64,000 nucleotides of DNA, from contig NZ_JBBOYD010000001.1 in assembly GCF_038007965.1 (NCBI RefSeq), positions 3,946,501-4,010,500 of the forward strand, given 5' to 3'. Position numbers and translations under genes: made by a program. This DNA is from Niallia sp. FSL W8-0635. GTDB lineage: Bacteria; Bacillota; Bacilli; Bacillales; Cytobacillaceae. This document shows positions 61,673-64,000 of the stretch, one piece after another (positions within the stretch are counted from its first letter, which is position 1; each line of letters opens with the position of its first letter). The notes beneath the pieces were generated by a model. It saw only the letters and a list, made by a program, of their open reading frames with translations. It was not told where the DNA came from and did no database searches.

Positions 61673-61897
61673 AGAAATTAGGAACAACTTCCTAATTTCT
61701 CAGCTTGTAGAAAAACCCCCTATTTTTAAAAGTATGATTTTGAAAAAGGGGGTTTTTGATGTTTTAATTGATTTTGACCACGACATTTGGTTTGCAAGAT
61801 ATTATCAAACCACTATATGTTGTATAGTGAAATTGTGAAAAAAGCTGTCGAGACTTTCTCGACAGCCTGAGAAATTAGGAACAACTTCCTAATTTCT
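61673..61897. mobile_element. Candidate MITE or insertion-sequence relic bounded by twin hairpins
   Basis: An identical 28-base hairpin (AGAAATTAGGA, loop ACAACT, TCCTAATTTCT) occurs at 61673-61700 and 61870-61897. Between them are a hairpin AAAAACCCCCT / AAGGGGGTTTTT (61711-61757) and a perfect hairpin GCTGTCGAGA / TCTCGACAGC (61844-61866) followed on the minus strand by TTTTTT. The last is a good terminator for the cheR gene. No transposase frame lies inside. The block looks like a non-autonomous element or the tail of an insertion sequence. Confidence 0.45.
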
Positions 61898-61949
61898 TTC
61901 GTTTTTTCCTATTTACTCCTATAAATTCATGAGAGGATTATCCATCGAA

Positions 61950-62795
61950 CTATTTTATCTTCTTATAAAGCTTTTCATGTCTGCTTATTTCTTCATAACA
62001 ATCTGCAGTATCAGTAAATAAGATGGATTCTCGATCACCAAGTCCTAAGAATCCAAACATCCCTAAACTATCATAAAAAAGCTGATGTACCTTATTTTGA
62101 AGGGCTTTATCAAAATAGATTAGTACATTCCTACAAAAAATAACATGAAACTCGTTAAATGATCGATCTGTTACTAAGTTATGCTGGGCGAACACAATAT
62201 TTTTCGTTAAGCTTGAATCAAACTTTACTGTATCACCTTTTACATCATAATAATCGGAAAATGCTTTTTTGCCTCCTGCTTTTAAATAATTTGTCGTAAA
62301 CTTTCTCATGCTTTCCATTGGAAATACACCAGCTTTTGCAATCGCTAATGCATCTGTACTAATATCCGTCGCATATATTTTCGTTTTTTCGTAAATGCCT
62401 TCTTCTTGGAGCAGCATTGCCATAGAATATACTTCTTCCCCTGTTGAACAGCCTGCATGCCAAATTCGAATCGAGGGGTAAGTCCGTAAAACAGGTACTA
62501 TTTTTTCCCGAAAGGCTAAGAAAAAAGCAGGATCACGAAACATCTCCGTCACATGGATAGAAAAATCTTGTATTAATCTTTTTAGGCAGTCAGAATCATG
62601 AAGAATTTTTTCTAGTAAACCCGTGATACTCCCTAATTTCTCTGCATGCACACGATGCCATATTCTTCTTCGAATCGAATTATATGCATAATTCCGATAG
62701 TCATATCCACACCAAGCGTACAGTCCTTGTAAAAGTAATTCTATTTCAATTCTTTCCTTATCTTTTCCATTTACTTGTTGGTATTCTTTCATCAT
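61950..62795 (-). CDS. CheR-type protein-glutamate methyltransferase
   Basis: A 281-residue S-adenosylmethionine-dependent methyltransferase of the CheR family. The helical N-terminal domain covers residues 15-85 (YRNYAYNSIRRRIWHRVHAE); the SAM domain has WHAGCSTGEEVYSMAMLL, IYATDISTDAL, and FHVIFCRNVLIYFD. The usual beta-subdomain is present. The ATG has only a weak ribosome binding site (GGCGGACC), so it may depend on translation of the kinase gene that ends 22 bases upstream. It is not in a chemotaxis operon; with the hybrid kinase it probably belongs to an alternative signalling pathway. Confidence 0.9.
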   Translation of the reverse strand: MMKEYQQVNGKDKERIEIELLLQGLYAWCGYDYRNYAYNSIRRRIWHRVHAEKLGSITGLLEKILHDSDCLKRLIQDFSIHVTEMFRDPAFFLAFREKIVPVLRTYPSIRIWHAGCSTGEEVYSMAMLLQEEGIYEKTKIYATDISTDALAIAKAGVFPMESMRKFTTNYLKAGGKKAFSDYYDVKGDTVKFDSSLTKNIVFAQHNLVTDRSFNEFHVIFCRNVLIYFDKALQNKVHQLFYDSLGMFGFLGLGDRESILFTDTADCYEEISRHEKLYKKIK

Positions 62796-62817
62796 CTCTT
62801 GGTCCGCCCATTATCCA

Positions 62818-64000
62818 TCATTCTCTTCCCTCTACTGGGTAGAGCCACACACTAATTAAAGAAAGAAGTTGATCAGAATGGACTGGCTTCATAATATAAT
62901 CAGATGCTCCAGCTTCCAAGCATTTTTCACGGTCCTCTTTCATCGCTTTTGCTGTTAGTGCAATTACGGGTAGTTCTTTTCGTTTATCATCCAGTCGTAT
63001 TCGTTTTATTGCTTCATAGCCATCCATTTCAGGCATCATAATATCCATTAACACTAAGTCAATATCTTCATTTTTAGCTAGCATTTCCAGTGCTTCTCTA
63101 CCATTCTCTGCAAATAGGATTTTCATCCCATGCATTTCTAATACACTTGATAATGCATATACATTTCGAACATCATCATCGACAAGGAGGATCAGCTTCC
63201 CCTCTAACGCTTTTGCTTTCTGAGTTTTACTAGAAGTCTGGTTTTCTTCTATATTATTTTCTTGGTTCCCGCTTAAATATAAATCCAATTCCTCTTTTAA
63301 CCGTTTTGGTGCATGTGGATCTTTAATAATGATGGTATCGGCATATTTATTTAAAAATAATTCCTCTTTAGAGGTAAGGGAACGAGCCGTATAAATAAAT
63401 ACCTTTAAATCTTTATTCGCATAATCTTTTTTGATTTCTTCTAACAAGACAAATCCGCTTGTATCTGTTAAACCTAAATCAAGAATAATACAGTCAAATT
63501 GATTTACTTTTAACTCTTCTATCGCTTCATAACCAGTAGAAACCGCTTTGATTATTACATTTTTATCACCAATATGCTCCATCAAGTAATTTCTATGAAT
63601 TCTATCATCATCCACAATTAATAGTCTTTTAATAGTGGTTTCTTGTACAACGCTTTGTGGAGAATACGGAACCTCTTCACGATAGACTGGTTCCTGAGAA
63701 GCAGCTACTTCCTCCTCCATTATAAAGGTGGACATATCTTTTATCCCCCCCTCATAATTGCCGACAATAAAGGTAAATGTACTTCCCTTTCCTTCTTCAC
63801 TTTCTACCTCAATACGACCACCTAACAGTTCCGAAAGCTCCCGGCAAATAGATAAGCCTAATCCAGTTCCACCAAATTTCCTGCTTGTTGTTCCATCAGC
63901 CTGTTGGAAGGCTTGGAAAATTATTCCTTGTTTTTCTTTTGGAATTCCAATCCCTGTATCACAAATAGAAAATCTAAATTCACCTTTTGAATCAGAAGAA
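62818..64000 (-). CDS. Hybrid sensor histidine kinase with two C-terminal receiver domains (N-terminus outside window)
   Basis: The frame is open to the window edge, so this is the last 394 residues of a larger protein. From the edge inward it encodes the end of a HATPase domain (ICDTGIGIPKEK, FGGTGLGLSICRELSELLGG), then a linker, a receiver domain (LLIVDDDRIHRN, IILDLGLTDTSG) and a second receiver (ILLVDDDVRNV, LVLMDIMMPEMDG). Both receivers keep their phospho-acceptor Asp. At the linker, seven G bases followed by ATG 63735 (MSTFIMEEEV) form a site from which the two-receiver part alone might be translated. The cheR gene follows. This is a hybrid kinase of the multi-receiver type, not a classical chemotaxis protein. 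Confidence 0.9.
   Translation of the reverse strand, partial: SSDSKGEFRFSICDTGIGIPKEKQGIIFQAFQQADGTTSRKFGGTGLGLSICRELSELLGGRIEVESEEGKGSTFTFIVGNYEGGIKDMSTFIMEEEVAASQEPVYREEVPYSPQSVVQETTIKRLLIVDDDRIHRNYLMEHIGDKNVIIKAVSTGYEAIEELKVNQFDCIILDLGLTDTSGFVLLEEIKKDYANKDLKVFIYTARSLTSKEELFLNKYADTIIIKDPHAPKRLKEELDLYLSGNQENNIEENQTSSKTQKAKALEGKLILLVDDDVRNVYALSSVLEMHGMKILFAENGREALEMLAKNEDIDLVLMDIMMPEMDGYEAIKRIRLDDKRKELPVIALTAKAMKEDREKCLEAGASDYIMKPVHSDQLLSLISVWLYPVEGRE

Overview
The window is an AT-rich chromosomal segment of an aerobic, spore-former-type member of the Bacillaceae (Niallia/Cytobacillus/Bacillus-like; the genus cannot be fixed from this sequence). This rests on purine-rich Shine-Dalgarno sites in front of nearly every gene, frequent TTG/GTG starts, and close family matches to Bacillus YesN/YesM/YesL, LplABC-type transporters, TreP, NamA, YfiY/YfiZ/YfhA and SunI/YnzG. 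No tRNA, rRNA, prophage or CRISPR array was seen. Many starts given here were moved from the longest open frame to the codon with a ribosome binding site.

Layout. 1-10.5 kb (minus strand): a xylo-oligosaccharide operon (lipoprotein, two permeases, GH8 reducing-end exo-oligoxylanase, GH43 xylosidase, YesL, YesM/YesN two-component pair) behind a perfect 28-bp palindrome with a cre-like core. 10.8-14.1 kb: a GH13 alpha-glucosidase and the trehalose PTS transporter TreP, with a promoter, two TreR-type operators and a cre. 14.3-20.7 kb: a YhgE-like membrane protein with 17- and 18-residue repeats, a secreted metallo-beta-lactamase-fold protein with DUF3006 partner, a SunI-like protein, and a PPP-type phosphatase. 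21-22.5 kb: proline symporter. 23-30 kb: a purine-salvage operon (PotABCD-type ABC importer, nucleoside hydrolase, adenine deaminase) behind a possible attenuator. 30-38 kb: a lone ParB-like protein, HAD phosphatase, membrane proteins, a REP-associated tyrosine transposase (RAYT), and a Fur-controlled siderophore importer. 38.3-39.6 kb: TetR regulator and MBL-fold hydrolase with twin operators. 39.7-40 kb: a cyclic-di-GMP-I riboswitch in front of a 32-residue zinc-knuckle protein. 40.2-48.9 kb: a peptide ABC importer with D-amino-acid aminotransferase, a second aminotransferase and a 2-hydroxyacid dehydrogenase. 49.5-55.2 kb: NamA, very small genes, a luciferase-like oxidoreductase, RfbB, and an amidase with LysM. 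55.4-64 kb: a signalling block with a PAS-GGDEF protein, a PAS-GGDEF-EAL-PilZ protein, CheR, and the end of a hybrid kinase with two receiver domains.

Two threads cross the window. First, a family of short hairpin repeats with core GGGACGGTTCT occurs at about a dozen intergenic sites between 20 and 51 kb (plus a diverged arm at 18.5 kb), often touching stop codons, and flanks the RAYT gene on both sides; this is the classic REP/RAYT arrangement. Second, c-di-GMP: the window encodes a maker, a probable maker/breaker with its own PilZ sensor, and an RNA sensor (the riboswitch) whose only target is a micro-protein with its own terminator. That riboswitch unit is the most novel-looking item here.
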